A stretch of 64,000 nt of DNA from the NCBI GenBank assembly GCA_041392845.1, contig JAWKLG010000008.1:1-64000 (forward strand), given 5' to 3'. The stretch comes from JAGQWW01 sp041392845. GTDB taxonomy: Bacteria; Bacteroidota; Bacteroidia; Chitinophagales; Saprospiraceae. Numbering within the stretch: the first letter of the stretch is position 1; each line of letters starts with the position of its first letter. The notes beneath the pieces are model-generated. The model did not search any database. It saw only the letters and a list, made by a program, of their open reading frames with translations, and was not told the origin of the DNA. Below, piece by piece: positions 63,446 to 64,000 of this stretch. Made by a program: the position numbers and the translations under genes.

Positions 63446-64000
63446 TTAAAATTGGAAATAAATAAAAGCATTTGATCCGAAAGTCCCCAGAAAGGCAATT
63501 ACCCAAACCAGAAAGGCAAAAGAGGCTGTCCTAAAGGCTGGTTTGGTAAGAATCCAGGTTTTGAAATCGATTTTGAATTGAGCTATTTCTATAACCAACA
63601 AAAGGGAAATCAAAAGGAAGCCTCGGGCGACCCAAAACTTATTGGTGACATTGGCAAAATTAAAATTTTCAAAAGAACCAATTCCTGAAATGACTTTCAA
63701 GGCAGTATCAAAATCAGGGCTTCGAAAGAAAATCCAGGCAAAACATGTAAAGAAAAATACCAATCCTATATTAATACCGGATTTCAACCATGCCGGAAAA
63801 TGTAGTAAGCTCATAAACTTCCCAAAAGCAGGACCGGCAAATCTTTGTACTACCTGATAAAATCCATGCAGAAATCCCCAGAAAACGAAAACCCAACTGG
63901 CACCATGCCACAATCCTCCCAGTAACATCGTTACCATAAGGTTGAGATAGATAAAGGTTTTTAATTTGAAATCCGGATTTTTCCTGGCATATAGAAAAAC
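63446..64000 (-). CDS. MBOAT-family O-acyltransferase, AlgI-like (partial, N-terminus outside window)
   Basis: The C-terminal 184 residues are visible, and the reading frame stays open to the window edge, so the ATG at 63937 is internal. The motif LLGGLWHGASWVFVFWG contains the conserved MBOAT catalytic His. Preceding residues include ARKNPDFKLKTFIYLNL, also typical of AlgI-like proteins. At least four transmembrane segments follow, ending near IYFQF. It moves acyl groups across the inner membrane for polysaccharide acetylation, together with the SGNH-like protein encoded 12 bp further on. Confidence 0.9.
   Translation of the reverse strand, partial: VFLYARKNPDFKLKTFIYLNLMVTMLLGGLWHGASWVFVFWGFLHGFYQVVQRFAGPAFGKFMSLLHFPAWLKSGINIGLVFFFTCFAWIFFRSPDFDTALKVISGIGSFENFNFANVTNKFWVARGFLLISLLLVIEIAQFKIDFKTWILTKPAFRTASFAFLVWVIAFLGTFGSNAFIYFQF

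Overview
The window looks like chromosomal DNA of a free-living Bacteroidota, most likely a Saprospirales-type (Saprospiria) organism; the order is an inference. The signs are a SusC/SusD pair, type IX secretion (T9SS) sorting domains of both kinds (gliding-type CHU_C and type A), many lipoproteins, a TamL-type lipoprotein, a NusB with a long insertion, weak Shine-Dalgarno sequences, and promoters of the Bacteroidota form TTG-N18-20-TAnnTTTG. G+C is low (about 40 % by eye). I found no tRNA, rRNA, CRISPR array, insertion sequence or prophage. Coding density is high, and the only gene-free stretch over 300 bp is 9587-9891.

Region 1 (1-11740) reads as an organophosphonate / organophosphate utilisation locus. 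It holds a phosphonatase-like HAD hydrolase (cut by the left edge) divergent from a TIGR03364-type FAD oxidoreductase. These are followed by a SusC/SusD outer-membrane uptake pair, an exported alkaline-phosphatase-superfamily enzyme, an exported metallophosphoesterase, a DUF5690 transporter resembling organophosphate antiporters, and a PhnZ-like HD-domain oxygenase. Read together: polymers or lipids are cut outside the cell, imported through SusCD, moved across the inner membrane, and the C-P bond is broken by oxidative routes. The linkage to SusCD is the most system-like feature of the window.

Region 2 (11837-22077) has a 1616-residue repeat protein with a CHU_C domain, a BatA/vWA membrane protein, an M28 peptidase with RpiB, and a lipoprotein.

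Region 3 (22052-34693) starts with a remarkable ClpB-like AAA+ protein. Its first ATPase module is degenerate, its second lacks the usual pore-loop tyrosine, and its C-terminus resembles release factor 2 without the GGQ domain. Next come a class III aminotransferase, two small related secreted proteins, metal-type KdsA, a beta-barrel protein, a Crp/Fnr regulator divergent from the pyruvate dehydrogenase E2 gene, a CoA-binding protein, a PorE-like OmpA lipoprotein and a SMUG2-type DNA glycosylase.

Region 4 (34755-44601) is all on the minus strand: a PpiD-like chaperone, a DUF3109 protein, a DUF389 membrane protein, and a huge secreted zinc metalloprotease with 16 alternating PKD domains whose reading frame is broken three times.

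Region 5 (44857-64000) has a lipoprotein followed by CcmC and CcmD of cytochrome c biogenesis running into glutamate dehydrogenase, then an Lrp-type regulator, TraB/GumN, TamL, an alpha-amylase, LolD, NusB, a small lipoprotein flanked by simple repeats, RsmE, RseP, a K+ channel, a universal stress protein, a queuosine-precursor transporter, a cytochrome c, and an SGNH-like/MBOAT polysaccharide acetylation pair cut by the right edge.
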